IMG/VR virus record: IMGVR_UViG_3300025154_001007 | Coordinates: 1 to 56,027 of that record | Length of the DNA: 56,027 nt | Strand: one strand, 5' to 3' | Origin: a virus | In this document: piece by piece, positions 38,573 to 46,107 of the stretch | Position numbering within the stretch: position 1 is the stretch's first letter | How the letters are laid out: every line of letters begins with the position of its first letter | Translations under genes and position numbers: made by a program | The notes under the pieces: model-generated | Database searches by the model: none | Told to the model about the DNA's origin: nothing | What the model saw: only the letters and a program-made list of their open reading frames with translations

Positions 38573-38820
38573 GGCTTGAACACCTTCCCGCAATGCGGGC
38601 ACTTCACGCGGTCTTCATCGTCCGTGCTGGCCGTTTCGAAGTGGCAGCCGGTCCGCTCGCGCTCGTTGTACTCTCGATCGGCACATAGGCAGATTGAACG
38701 CTCTCCCTTGTCCTCATCGTCGATGTTTTCGGCCAGCCACTTGAGATAGGAAGAGGGCAGGGCGTCGATCTCTTGGCCCTTGAATTTTCCAAATGGTAGT
38801 TGCACGGGCGCTCCTTTCAT
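38569..38820 (-). CDS. DUF3820-like protein with zinc finger
   Basis: An 83-residue protein. LPFGKFKGQEIDALPSSYL (about residues 8-26) is the DUF3820 signature; a C-terminal CPHCG pairs with earlier cysteines (ICLCAD). DUF3820 proteins accompany exonucleases and recombination genes in phages. ATG 38820 overlaps the upstream gene by 4 nt. Confidence 0.75.
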   Translation of the reverse strand: MKGAPVQLPFGKFKGQEIDALPSSYLKWLAENIDDEDKGERSICLCADREYNERERTGCHFETASTDDEDRVKCPHCGKVFKP

Positions 38821-39173
38821 CCAACCATGAATTGCGACGGCAGTTCATACTCCTGACCATGCCGGCGCCACATGTGCAAAGCGGTTTTGCAGCGGTTTAC
38901 GTACTGGCTTTCCTTGGGGTGGTACTGAATAACGGTTTCCTCGGGATCGAAGAACAGCCGCTTGATGAAATTCATCTCATCCCAATTCGGGCAGCGGTTC
39001 TTCAGGGACACGCTCACATGGTCCCAACCTTCCTGATCGGAGATGATGACCATCAGTTCGTTGGTGGTGTATGGGATTACGAAGGCACCGTTCATGCCGA
39101 ACGAGCGATCGGATCGCATCGGGCCGGTGGTGATGCGGAACCTTTCTATGTTGGGGGGAACCTGGGGCTTCAT
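38817..39173 (-). CDS. Conserved phage protein (DUF7694-like)
   Basis: A 118-residue protein from ATG 39173. The blocks NGAFVIPY, VIISDQEGWDHVSVSLKNRCP, WDEMNFIKRLFFDPEETVIQYHP and the C-terminal LHMWRR are characteristic of a widespread phage early protein without known function. An upstream in-frame ATG (39200) lies within the hairpin region and is less likely. Confidence 0.75.
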   Translation of the reverse strand: MKPQVPPNIERFRITTGPMRSDRSFGMNGAFVIPYTTNELMVIISDQEGWDHVSVSLKNRCPNWDEMNFIKRLFFDPEETVIQYHPKESQYVNRCKTALHMWRRHGQEYELPSQFMVG

Positions 39174-39204
39174 TCTGTGAGGGTGCTCCTTTCTGGTCAT
39201 CTCC

Positions 39205-39250
39205 AACCCCAGGAAGGCGCGGGGCCGAACAGCACCCCGCGCTTGGGGTT
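39205..39250. other. GC-rich hairpin, possible terminator
   Basis: GCGCGGGG (39217-39224) and CCCCGCGC (39235-39242), extended by AACCCC/GGGGTT across a bulge, follow the stop of the 39254 gene. No T run on the minus strand. It may stabilise or end the upstream message. Confidence 0.45.
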
Positions 39251-39253
39251 GGG

Positions 39254-39577
39254 TTATTTCGACAACTTCAAAAGATACTCTTGTTCAACCTGGACAGCCC
39301 GGAACTTCTTCCACTCAGGCGTGGCCTCAACGACCTTGCCGGCAGCGTCTGCTTCTTTGCGTTGGACTTCGTAAGCGGCCCATTGAGGCGTTTTTTTGAC
39401 GGCTTCCAGGGCTTCCTTTGCCAGCGGTTCGAGCGCCTTGAGGCGGGCTTGAATTTTGTCGTGGGCGGATGCTTGATCGGTGGCATTGGCCTTTGCGGGT
39501 TGTGGTTCCTGAGCCTGCAAGGCGGCGCAGGCGATGAACATGGTGGCGATGAACAGTAGGGCGATGGTCTTTTTCAA
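39254..39577 (-). CDS. Secreted or periplasmic small protein
   Basis: A 107-residue protein with a TTG start at 39577, fixed by AGGAGG 8 bases upstream. Signal peptide MKKTIALLFIATMFIACAALQA; the FIAC could be a weak lipobox or cleavage may follow ALQA. The rest is charged and coiled-coil-like (IQARLKALEPLAKEALEAV). Export suggests an action on the host envelope, for example superinfection exclusion; this is speculative. Confidence 0.68.
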   Translation of the reverse strand: MKKTIALLFIATMFIACAALQAQEPQPAKANATDQASAHDKIQARLKALEPLAKEALEAVKKTPQWAAYEVQRKEADAAGKVVEATPEWKKFRAVQVEQEYLLKLSK

Positions 39578-39592
39578 TTTAAATCCTCCTTG

Positions 39593-40348
39593 TTAATATT
39601 GAATTTTGACGTTCCTAATAAGCCCCTTGGCAACCAGGGTTATAATCTGCTTAGACATTTCTTCGCTGATTCCGTTCGCCTTGAAATCTTCAAGGGCTTC
39701 GTTGTTGACTTTTTTCCGAGCGGAGCCAGTCTTCTGTGATTCGCTTTTACACTGCTTGTGGTAGATTGGTGATTTTCCGCTTGGCGGCATATACAGTAAA
39801 TCTGTAGGGCTGTAATGCCCGCATATTTGGCACTTTCTCCAATTGGCATTGCCGCAGGCCCTTAGCGCCCTTTCCCTTTGATGTAGAAGCCTGTGGTATG
39901 CATCGCTTTCGCACACAACAAGATTTGAATTGCTATCGTCAGATGTATTCCCGTTAACATGATGGACCACAGCTGTTTTTGGAATAGGCTTTCCAGTTGC
40001 TCGCTCAACCACTAAAAAATAGTTGGGAACGCATTTATTCGCGTTCGCCCTGGCGTGTTGGGGGGCGTATACCATCTTCCGACCCTCGTTATTTACTGTC
40101 ACTCCGCCCTTCCATAAACGCGATTTGTCGCCAATGGGCTGCATTCTTGCGTTGTGGCCAGCGATATATTTTACTGGTGCCCCTTTAATATGCCCGAACC
40201 TATTGGCGCTCTGTTTTGCCAACGGTGCCTTTTGCCCACACCCGCATTGGCAGTATCCGTGCGGGATATTATTTTTTTGGCTTGTCCCAGTAGTAGGATT
40301 TGCATTTTGGGCATCTTCGAACGTCGGCTGTTCTGGGGGTCCACTCAT
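39593..40348 (-). CDS. HNH homing endonuclease
   Basis: A 251-residue protein. An N-terminal CQCGCGQ zinc site, GDKSRLWKGGVTVNNEGRK, then the HNH core TAVVHHVNGNTSDDSNSNLVV (about residues 123-145) and a CQICGHYS/YHKQCKS pair. The C terminus is helix-turn-helix-like. The only good start, ATG 40348, lies inside the zinc-ribbon gene 40269-40391 in another frame, so the endonuclease gene overlaps its neighbour by 80 nt. Confidence 0.82.
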   Translation of the reverse strand: MSGPPEQPTFEDAQNANPTTGTSQKNNIPHGYCQCGCGQKAPLAKQSANRFGHIKGAPVKYIAGHNARMQPIGDKSRLWKGGVTVNNEGRKMVYAPQHARANANKCVPNYFLVVERATGKPIPKTAVVHHVNGNTSDDSNSNLVVCESDAYHRLLHQRERALRACGNANWRKCQICGHYSPTDLLYMPPSGKSPIYHKQCKSESQKTGSARKKVNNEALEDFKANGISEEMSKQIITLVAKGLIRNVKIQY

Positions 40349-40391
40349 GTCCGCACCTTTCGCATTTAAGTGTTTTGATTTTAATTTTCAT
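40269..40391 (-). CDS. Small zinc-ribbon protein (MKIKIK family), copy 2
   Basis: A 40-residue protein: MKIKIKTLKCERCGHEW, then RRCPKCKSYYW (C10, C13, C27, C30). It is a paralogue of the gene at 35477-35626. It is the first gene behind the TTGACA promoter at 40398-40427. Function unknown; the fold is a minimal zinc ribbon. Confidence 0.75.
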   Translation of the reverse strand: MKIKIKTLKCERCGHEWTPRTADVRRCPKCKSYYWDKPKK

Positions 40392-40397
40392 ATTCCT

Positions 40398-40427
40398 TAT
40401 GTAGACCCCCTATAGGTAAGTTGTCAA
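40398..40427 (-). promoter_or_regulatory. Leftward promoter TTGACA-N18-TACATA
   Basis: TTGACA at 40427-40422 and TACATA at 40403-40398 with an 18-bp spacer, directly after the exonuclease gene stop. It would start transcription of the zinc-ribbon and downstream genes. Confidence 0.6.
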
Positions 40428-40430
40428 GAC

Positions 40431-41051
40431 CTAAATACAGCTTTCGTCGCGGTGTTTTAAAACGTACTTGTCAAGGTCGAAGATGAACCGATCCACCAAT
40501 TCGGCGTATCGCTTGATGAAGGTTTCGTCCCGCTCAACGATAACGTCGATGGGCTTGATGCCCCTTGAGTACGACCGAAGCGCCCAGGCTTGACGGTTGC
40601 AGATCCACATTCCCGCTTGGCACTGGTGGTAGTGGTCTGCCTTCCAGTTCCATCCGTCTTCGAGTTGGTCAATCTGGACGCGGGCGTCTTTGTTCTTTGT
40701 CTCAAATCCCATTGACGGGTCGATAAGGCCATCAGGAGAGCACCCAACGCGGCGGTCTTCGTTCAGAAATACAAACCCGACTTGGAGAATTTCGACGCTA
40801 TGGATGAGGCAATAGTGATTGCGGCTGTCACATTCGCGCTCGTTGCCCTTCATCATGGATTCAGATTTGAATCCGTTGGCCGGTTCCCCTGAAAGGATCT
40901 CGCCTGCAAGGGTTCGCATGTAGGCTACGGCCTGCTTTGAAGGTTCGCCCTTGCTGGTGATTATCTTATCGGCGTTCGAGGCTGTGACCACACCGAGGCG
41001 CATTCGAATCCATTCAGGGGTTCCCTGTTCTACGTCGTTTATTTCAATCAT
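40431..41051 (-). CDS. YqaJ-like viral exonuclease
   Basis: A 206-residue lambda-exonuclease-like protein. Motifs are QGTPEWIRMRLGVVTAS (about residues 8-24), GCSPDGLI (about 103-110, catalytic Asp), ETKNKD (about 116-121, ExK) and HYHQCQAGMWI. It digests one strand of double-stranded ends to feed the annealing protein encoded just upstream, with which it overlaps by ATGA. Together they form a two-gene recombination system. Confidence 0.9.
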   Translation of the reverse strand: MIEINDVEQGTPEWIRMRLGVVTASNADKIITSKGEPSKQAVAYMRTLAGEILSGEPANGFKSESMMKGNERECDSRNHYCLIHSVEILQVGFVFLNEDRRVGCSPDGLIDPSMGFETKNKDARVQIDQLEDGWNWKADHYHQCQAGMWICNRQAWALRSYSRGIKPIDVIVERDETFIKRYAELVDRFIFDLDKYVLKHRDESCI

Positions 41052-41821
41052 TTCTTAGCCGCCTCCTTTTTGGCCTTGGCTGCGTTCAGGGCGCTGATTG
41101 CAACCTGATATTTTTCAGCCTGGATATCCTCTACTGCCTCTACCTTCATCCAGTTGAGCCAATCTGAAACGAACTTGGTCCCGGCTCCGTAGACTTCGTT
41201 CAGTAGGTCGGTAATCTGAACAGCTTGATCTGTGGTAATGCTCTTTTGTTCTTCTTTCTTTGGCGTTGCCGAATTGCCATCATCGTCCATGGTCGGAAGG
41301 TTCAAGACCATACACATGAGATACCGTCTGGCATATGATATTGACGATGCCTTGGCGTGGGTGGCCGTCATGTTCGCGTTGCCCTTCAGACCCTTTCCCT
41401 CCATCGGTGCGTCATAGTAATAGGTCTTGGTGTGGCCCCCGCTGTGCGAAACATCAGCGAACACGCGGATATGATCCTCCTTGGGACAATCGCCCTCATA
41501 GAAGGTTACGAAAAACCCTTCTGCTGAATATGCCGGCTTGGCGGTTTCTATGATAAGCCCTAGGTCTGCGTATTTGCTGCGAGTCTGTGAGTTATACAGC
41601 TTTTTTGCGATGGTGGGCATATTGGCGTGTACCCTTGCCATGGCAGAAGCGAACTCTTTTTTTGCCTCGTTCGCCTCATACTCCCGTTTGATGTCCAGAA
41701 ATTTTTCCAGCTTCTCCAGTGGTGCGCCTTGGCTGATAGCCAGTTCAAGGACGCGTTCGTGTATCGGCGCTTGCATGGTGGCCGGCGCGTTACATTGCGA
41801 TACTTGCACTTCGTTTTCCAT
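41048..41821 (-). CDS. erf: ERF-family single-strand annealing protein
   Basis: A 257-residue recombinase of the P22 Erf class. The conserved core runs from FASAMARVHANMPTIAKK through YADLGLIIETAKPAYSAEGF to SSISYARRYLMCMVLNL (about residues 50-175). The C terminus is a charged helical tail (Lys/Ala-rich). It anneals complementary strands in phage recombination. Coupled to the YqaJ exonuclease gene. Confidence 0.92.
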   Translation of the reverse strand: MENEVQVSQCNAPATMQAPIHERVLELAISQGAPLEKLEKFLDIKREYEANEAKKEFASAMARVHANMPTIAKKLYNSQTRSKYADLGLIIETAKPAYSAEGFFVTFYEGDCPKEDHIRVFADVSHSGGHTKTYYYDAPMEGKGLKGNANMTATHAKASSISYARRYLMCMVLNLPTMDDDGNSATPKKEEQKSITTDQAVQITDLLNEVYGAGTKFVSDWLNWMKVEAVEDIQAEKYQVAISALNAAKAKKEAAKK

Positions 41822-41832
41822 TTTCCCCTCCT

Positions 41833-42099
41833 CTATGCTTCAATGATCATAACTTGTTCGGAAAAATCATTGTCTTGAGCGTGCGCCCAGGCCTTCAGTT
41901 CTGCCCAGGATTTAAACTCCTTGCCAACGAGTGTCGGAGTGTGAACGTACACGCGCCAGTTGCTTCTGTGTGCTGGTTCGCTGTCTACGGTTTTGTAAAT
42001 CTGGTACGTGTGCACGTAATCGATTGATACGGTTACGCCGCAAAACATATCGGATAGGCACTCGGCCATGGCTTCCATATCCCTGTTGGTTACTTGCAT
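41833..42099 (-). CDS. Small unknown protein
   Basis: An 88-residue protein from ATG 42099 (GGGAG upstream). Strands in the middle (VTVSIDYVHTYQIYK; NWRVYVHTPTLV) and a helix near the end. One Cys pair (ECLSDMFC). No family recognised. Confidence 0.7.
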   Translation of the reverse strand: MQVTNRDMEAMAECLSDMFCGVTVSIDYVHTYQIYKTVDSEPAHRSNWRVYVHTPTLVGKEFKSWAELKAWAHAQDNDFSEQVMIIEA

Positions 42100-42129
42100 T
42101 TTGCGCACTCCCTTTCCTTTGGGCTCCGA

Positions 42130-42357
42130 TCATTCGCGGTGGTCTGAGCCCCGCTTCTTTGCGCTCAACTTCAGCGCCTTCCACAGATCGCCGTGGTCAA
42201 CCATCTTAACTTCATTGCGGAGCTCGTAGCGTTCTGCTCTCCCGTCAACCAGCACCAGGTAGGAGATGAGCAACCAGACTACCGATAATATGGAAAGCAC
42301 CGAGAAGATGGTCCTGGTGGGTTCGCTAAGGTCTGAAATGATTGTGATGAAGTCCAT
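42130..42357 (-). CDS. Single-pass membrane protein
   Basis: A 75-residue protein with one transmembrane segment (IFSVLSILSVVWLLISYLVLV, about residues 17-37) and a basic cytoplasmic-type tail. The ATG overlaps the stop of the interrupted upstream gene (TAATG), and GGGGG precedes it. It may be a small inner-membrane protein for host takeover; role unknown. Confidence 0.72.
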   Translation of the reverse strand: MDFITIISDLSEPTRTIFSVLSILSVVWLLISYLVLVDGRAERYELRNEVKMVDHGDLWKALKLSAKKRGSDHRE

Positions 42358-42638
42358 TATTCACCCCCGCTATTTTCTTCATTGCGACCGATGATCTGGA
42401 TGCCATTAAAGATTGCCTCGACCACTTTTTTATTTTTCTCAATAAGTTCGCTGGTCGCCTTCATTGCCGCCTTTGCCTCGGACGCAAAATCGTACCCCCT
42501 GCCGAGATCCACGACTTGGCCAACTTTCAATTTTGTGAGGCCGTTGTGGTAAAGTTTCAGGAACTTTTCGATTTAGCTGTGATCGATTTCCGCGATGTAC
42601 GTATCTCCATGGTAGCTTGCGATTCCTAATATTCTCAT
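42357..42638 (-). pseudogene. Conserved early gene interrupted by one TAA codon
   Basis: From ATG 42638 the frame reads MRILGIASYHGDTYIAEIDHS, then TAA (42573-42575), then continues in the same frame for 71 codons (IEKFLKLYHNGLTKLKVGQV, GRGYDFASEAKAAM) to TAA at 42357-42359. Both halves look like one conserved protein of 93 residues in which codon 22 was probably GAA. One G-to-T change explains it. TAA is used as a normal stop elsewhere here, so general recoding is unlikely. Confidence 0.75.
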
Positions 42639-42922
42639 GCCGCCCTCCTTCCCCTGATGGTTCTGATGGCGTGGGTTTCTTCCAATGCGTCCTGCGCGTT
42701 TTCGACAAGCAGGCGCATATCCGTATTGACCTCAAGGGCCTTCCCGAACAGCTTCGACAATTCAAAGCCGAGATCGGATGCGATAGCTCCCAGCTCCCGG
42801 TCGTAAAGGTCGGGCTCGTCGGTGCCCTGCCGAAGTTGCTTGGCGAGGGCGTTTACTTCGGCCAGCAGGACTTTGATGCCGCCGAGCTTTTGCTGGATTT
42901 GGGTGGTCGTTACCTGTGACAT
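42635..42922 (-). CDS. Small helical unknown protein
   Basis: A 95-residue protein (MSQVTTTQIQQKLGGIKVLL), nearly all helix with coiled-coil potential (ELSKLFGKALEVNTDMRLLVENAQ). It overlaps the interrupted gene start by 4 nt. No family recognised. Confidence 0.7.
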   Translation of the reverse strand: MSQVTTTQIQQKLGGIKVLLAEVNALAKQLRQGTDEPDLYDRELGAIASDLGFELSKLFGKALEVNTDMRLLVENAQDALEETHAIRTIRGRRAA

Positions 42923-42953
42923 TTGGTTCTCCTTTCTGGTCGTTACGGGCCAT

Positions 42954-43283
42954 TTAGTATTTTTCGCACTCTATGCACCGTAATCCCTTGCGGCTCACAG
43001 ATGAGTCGAATCCTGGCTGGCGGCCGCACCATGTGCAGTAACTATAGGTCTGCCTTGACGACCAACGTGCAAGGTAAAATAGCCTTTGTACCACAAGAGG
43101 CCCCCATATCTTGCGCCACTTAATACTCATTGCCTCTTTTACCCTGAAAGATAGCGGCAGTTTATACGTTTTTGGCTTGCAATCTCTGCACACCAAACCC
43201 ATTTCATCCATGCCGGTGTCTGGATGATTTTCGCGCCAATATGTATTCGTACTGCCGCATTTTTCGCACTTATTTAATTCCAT
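42954..43283 (-). CDS. Two-ribbon zinc protein
   Basis: A 109-residue protein from ATG 43283 (AGGGAG upstream). Two zinc ribbons: CEKCG with LVCRDC (about residues 6-36), and CTWCG with LRCIEC (about 85-107). A basic helix and aromatic segment lie between. Probably nucleic-acid binding; function unknown. Confidence 0.7.
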   Translation of the reverse strand: MELNKCEKCGSTNTYWRENHPDTGMDEMGLVCRDCKPKTYKLPLSFRVKEAMSIKWRKIWGPLVVQRLFYLARWSSRQTYSYCTWCGRQPGFDSSVSRKGLRCIECEKY

Positions 43284-43341
43284 AGTTCTTTCTCCCTGTC
43301 TTTGCGGCGCCAAAGCCTGCTCTTCTGGTCGTTACGGAAAA

Positions 43342-44496
43342 TTAATCCCATCGATCAATTTTGTATTCCATGCCATCCACGCGAACGCGGGCGCCGACTG
43401 CACACAGCCCGCAAGCCGATGCCTGTTCTTTTCCAGAAAGCGTTTTGCTCTGCGAAAATGCTTCAATAGTGGCACGGATACCGCGGAACTCTGACTTCAT
43501 AATCTCAGGAAACAGGCCCAAGGATTTATTGGCAGAATCAACCGCCCCTTCGATGATGAACATGGCATCGACGCCGTGATTCGAGAAGTCGCCGCCGAAC
43601 CATTTACCGGGGTGCAGGCACACGGCAGAAATTTTGGCCCACTCGCCGCCGGAAAGGCCCCACTGTCTGGCGCTCGACCCGTTATGATACCGATACCAAG
43701 AGACAGGGTTTCTCCGGTCTTCCTGGTCCCATTGGATGATCGGCGGCGCGTCCATGTTATCGGTAGATACCAACGCGATGAAATCACCGTGTTGTGGAAC
43801 GTGGACTTCAACCTTCTGGGTGGCTACCGTCTTCCAAACGATATTCGAGTGAAAGCGCTTCGGTGCGTTTTCGCGGGCGACATGCAGATCCTTGAGCCAT
43901 TGAGCGTGACCCATGACCTTCTCGCTGCGATACAGCGTGTCTGCCTTGAGAAGCCTCAACGCCTGATCGATAACGGCCGGTGGGAACTCGACAAGCGCCC
44001 TGATCACGTTCTTGTAGTCTTCCAGCTTTTCGGCCATGGCCTGCGAAGCGGTTTTGGTAAGCGCCTTGTGTCGTATGGACGGCACGGCATAAAAGTGTTT
44101 CCAGATCCCGGTCACAGGCTGGCCCAGCACCTTTTCAGATGTCAGGAAAACTCCGGTTATTTTCGCTTTCGATACGATCTCTTCCATGGCTTTGATGGCA
44201 TCGCGGTAGGCGTCTGGGGCGTCTTCCTGGTTCCATATGGCAGGCGTCGTTTTTCCGTCGTCACCGATGGTCACCAGCCCACCAAAGCGTTCAATGAAGT
44301 GTCGGCAGGCGTGGCAGTTGTGGTACTGGCGGTCGGCACCCCAAAAGGACTGAAGGTAGGCGTCGAACAGGTATTCGGCGTTGGTCGTGAACAGCGGGCC
44401 GGATGATACCGTCTTGAACCGTGTGCTGATCCGTTCCAAAAAAGCGTCATAGATCCTGTCTTCCTGATTTCCTATCGCTACACATTCGCTTTGCAT
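43342..44496 (-). CDS. Conserved phage protein of unknown function
   Basis: A 384-residue protein. The region YHNCHACRHFIERFGGLVTI (about residues 58-77) and AKITGVFLTSEKVLG identify a long family found in early regions of podo- and siphophages next to recombination genes. A Cys-x2-Cys and His cluster may bind metal. The C-terminal part is mixed helix/strand (YHNGSSARQWGLSGGEW). It is the first long gene behind the repressor promoter region. No enzymatic role can be assigned. Confidence 0.72.
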   Translation of the reverse strand: MQSECVAIGNQEDRIYDAFLERISTRFKTVSSGPLFTTNAEYLFDAYLQSFWGADRQYHNCHACRHFIERFGGLVTIGDDGKTTPAIWNQEDAPDAYRDAIKAMEEIVSKAKITGVFLTSEKVLGQPVTGIWKHFYAVPSIRHKALTKTASQAMAEKLEDYKNVIRALVEFPPAVIDQALRLLKADTLYRSEKVMGHAQWLKDLHVARENAPKRFHSNIVWKTVATQKVEVHVPQHGDFIALVSTDNMDAPPIIQWDQEDRRNPVSWYRYHNGSSARQWGLSGGEWAKISAVCLHPGKWFGGDFSNHGVDAMFIIEGAVDSANKSLGLFPEIMKSEFRGIRATIEAFSQSKTLSGKEQASACGLCAVGARVRVDGMEYKIDRWD

Positions 44497-44523
44497 AATC
44501 CCTCCAAATTAGTTAATTGACTT

Positions 44524-44739
44524 TCATTCCTTGTCGCCATAAAGTTGGTTGAAACGTAGCACCCTTTCTTCCTGAGTCAGCACGCTCAACCTCTTGATAC
44601 TCATCCTGAACGCTTTCGACAGTCTGATCGTTGATACGGACCACGGGTTTTTAATGTCATCAACGCCTTGCAGGAACCTGTTTAATGTTGCTGGATCAAG
44701 ACCATATTTCCGAGCTACCGATCTTTGACTTTGTGCCAT
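44524..44739 (-). CDS. Cro/C1-like HTH regulator
   Basis: A 71-residue protein. The helix-turn-helix SVARKYGLDPATLNRFLQG (about residues 7-25) and a second helical part (STIRLSKAFRMSIKRL) fit a small Cro-like repressor. It is transcribed leftward from a TTGACA-N17-TACAGT promoter whose -10 box lies within a palindrome, and diverges from the 44821 gene. It probably represses one or both promoters. Confidence 0.75.
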   Translation of the reverse strand: MAQSQRSVARKYGLDPATLNRFLQGVDDIKNPWSVSTIRLSKAFRMSIKRLSVLTQEERVLRFNQLYGDKE

Positions 44740-44760
44740 TTTCTGATCACCCCCTTTTCA

Positions 44761-44816
44761 AACACTGTAATTTAGTGTTGATGATATGTCAACAACAAAA
44801 TTGATGGAGTATCAAT
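44761..44816. promoter_or_regulatory. Switch region with three inverted repeats and a leftward promoter
   Basis: The leftward promoter has TTGACA at 44792-44787 and TACAGT at 44769-44764 (17-bp spacer). Inverted repeats are AACACT-N7-AGTGTT (44761-44779), GTTGA-N7-TCAAC (44777-44793) and ATTGAT-N5-ATCAAT (44800-44816). The last encloses GGAG before ATG 44821, so it may be an operator or a hairpin that hides the ribosome site. Confidence 0.72.
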
Positions 44817-44820
44817 AAAA

Positions 44821-45375
44821 ATGATGCCTGAAATAAATAGCCCGCACCGAAACGGGAAACGCAATTTTTTGACAGTGATCCGGTCGAACCTGGATCGCTA
44901 CACGAAAACCGTCAAAGACGAGGAGGTGGCAGAATATATAGGTGTGCATCCGGCCGCGTTCAGCCGCATGCTCAAAAGTGACGCCTACGCAGTCCAGCCC
45001 CCTGGCAAGCCGGCCAAAACAGATAGAGGCGTAGGTGGTGCCGCCTGGACCGTAGACCGCTGGTTCAAAGCTCTGGAGTTTTTGGGGATCGATCCCCATT
45101 CGGCCATAGACTCGGTATTCGGCAAATCATCCAAAGTTATTGCATCGGAAGGAGGCGATGAAGCAACGGCTCAAATCGTGTCAATGCTACACAAACTTGG
45201 TCCCGACGATTCGGTATTGGCTCTGTTAAGGATGGTGCGAGAGATCAAGGAACAGCGTGGGGATATTGGTTTGGTTCTCGACGCGGTTCGTGCGATCCAC
45301 AAAGCGGCGGTTCCCAAGCGGGTCAATAAAAAGACGACTTGCGAGGTATCGCAGTTGTTCGCGGGAAACGGGTAG
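44821..45375 (+). CDS. HTH-containing regulator, divergent partner
   Basis: A 184-residue protein. After a basic start, an HTH-like region (DEEVAEYIGVHPAAFSRML, about residues 38-56) is followed by a linker, WTVDRWFKALEFLG, and two long helical parts (TAQIVSMLHKLG; LVLDAVRAIHKAA). It lacks a LexA-type peptidase motif. It is the only rightward gene in this region and ends at a bidirectional terminator. It may be a repressor or activator balancing the 44524 gene. Starts ATGATG; either may be used. Confidence 0.7.
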   Translation: MMPEINSPHRNGKRNFLTVIRSNLDRYTKTVKDEEVAEYIGVHPAAFSRMLKSDAYAVQPPGKPAKTDRGVGGAAWTVDRWFKALEFLGIDPHSAIDSVFGKSSKVIASEGGDEATAQIVSMLHKLGPDDSVLALLRMVREIKEQRGDIGLVLDAVRAIHKAAVPKRVNKKTTCEVSQLFAGNG

Positions 45376-45392
45376 CTGTCAAATCAATGCAA

Positions 45393-45440
45393 TAAAAAAA
45401 ACGGCCTAGGGAGAATGACCCCCGGGCCGTTTCTGTTTTG
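45393..45440. terminator. Bidirectional terminator
   Basis: AACGGCC (45400-45406) pairs with GGCCGTT (45425-45431), with A-rich sequence on the left and TCTGTTTTG on the right. It can end both the rightward regulator gene and the leftward lysis operon, which stops at 45459. Confidence 0.78.
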
Positions 45441-45458
45441 TCATTATCGACTACTCGG

Positions 45459-46097
45459 TCACTTTAACATAAGCCCCTGCTTAAACCCCCTGGCCGCCGC
45501 CTGTAGCATCGGGATATTGACCATCTCAACGGACTCGATCACCCCGGAGGCGTCCAGGCCGAACCCCATGATCCTCGCAAGCTCCACCAAACGGTTAGCT
45601 ATTACAGGGTGCGTCATGGTTCGCAAGTACGACTCAGCCGCTTGTGCGCCGTCAAGGGTCACGGTTCCACTTTGGATGGCCTGATAGTAGGCCTCCATTT
45701 CATCGGTCCATTGTAGGCTGTCCTGGGCCTCATACCCGGCCATGAGCGCGGCCGATTCTATGGCGTAGGCTTGCACTTGGGGATCGGTCTTTCCGGTCGT
45801 GGCGCAGCCGTTGAGCATGGTGAACATGCCCCACATGGCAACGCCCCAAATGGCGATGGCGACCAGCATGGCCCGGCCGGAATTGCCGAGGATGGAGGGG
45901 GGCTCCTCTTTCGTCGGGAGTGGGGATTGCTTGAGGTACATCGCCCCCGATAAAATCGCCCCGACGCCGGCCATGGATGCCAGTTTGCCAAGGCCTTCTT
46001 GTAAGTTGAATGTTGCCGGCTCGATGATTGCCGCCGTGATCGAATTTGCCGCGCCGCCGATGATGGCGCTTAGAAGCCCTTTAAGCCAAGTGTTCAT
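45459..46097 (-). CDS. Holin-like protein fused to lipoprotein-like domain
   Basis: A 212-residue protein from ATG 46097. Residues 1-60 match small podophage holins (MNTWLKGLLSAIIGGAANS, then FNLQEG and YLKQSPLP at the usual holin end). Residues 77-98 form another hydrophobic segment ending in LNGC (C98), a lipobox, followed by a soluble domain (about 100-212). An in-frame ATG at 45869 (codon 77) could start a separate lipoprotein. Two genes normally separate may be fused here. The role in lysis is inferred from neighbours. Confidence 0.7.
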   Translation of the reverse strand: MNTWLKGLLSAIIGGAANSITAAIIEPATFNLQEGLGKLASMAGVGAILSGAMYLKQSPLPTKEEPPSILGNSGRAMLVAIAIWGVAMWGMFTMLNGCATTGKTDPQVQAYAIESAALMAGYEAQDSLQWTDEMEAYYQAIQSGTVTLDGAQAAESYLRTMTHPVIANRLVELARIMGFGLDASGVIESVEMVNIPMLQAAARGFKQGLMLK

Positions 46098-46107
46098 AAG
46101 ACCCCCT

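Noticed and set aside
42573-42575. Genome-wide TAA recoding
   Set aside because: Many genes here end at TAA with overlapping starts (TAATG), so TAA acts as a normal stop; the single interruption is better explained by mutation.
43576-44406. Rightward 276-codon frame
   Set aside because: Shadow of the conserved 43342-44496 gene; biased composition and no ribosome site.
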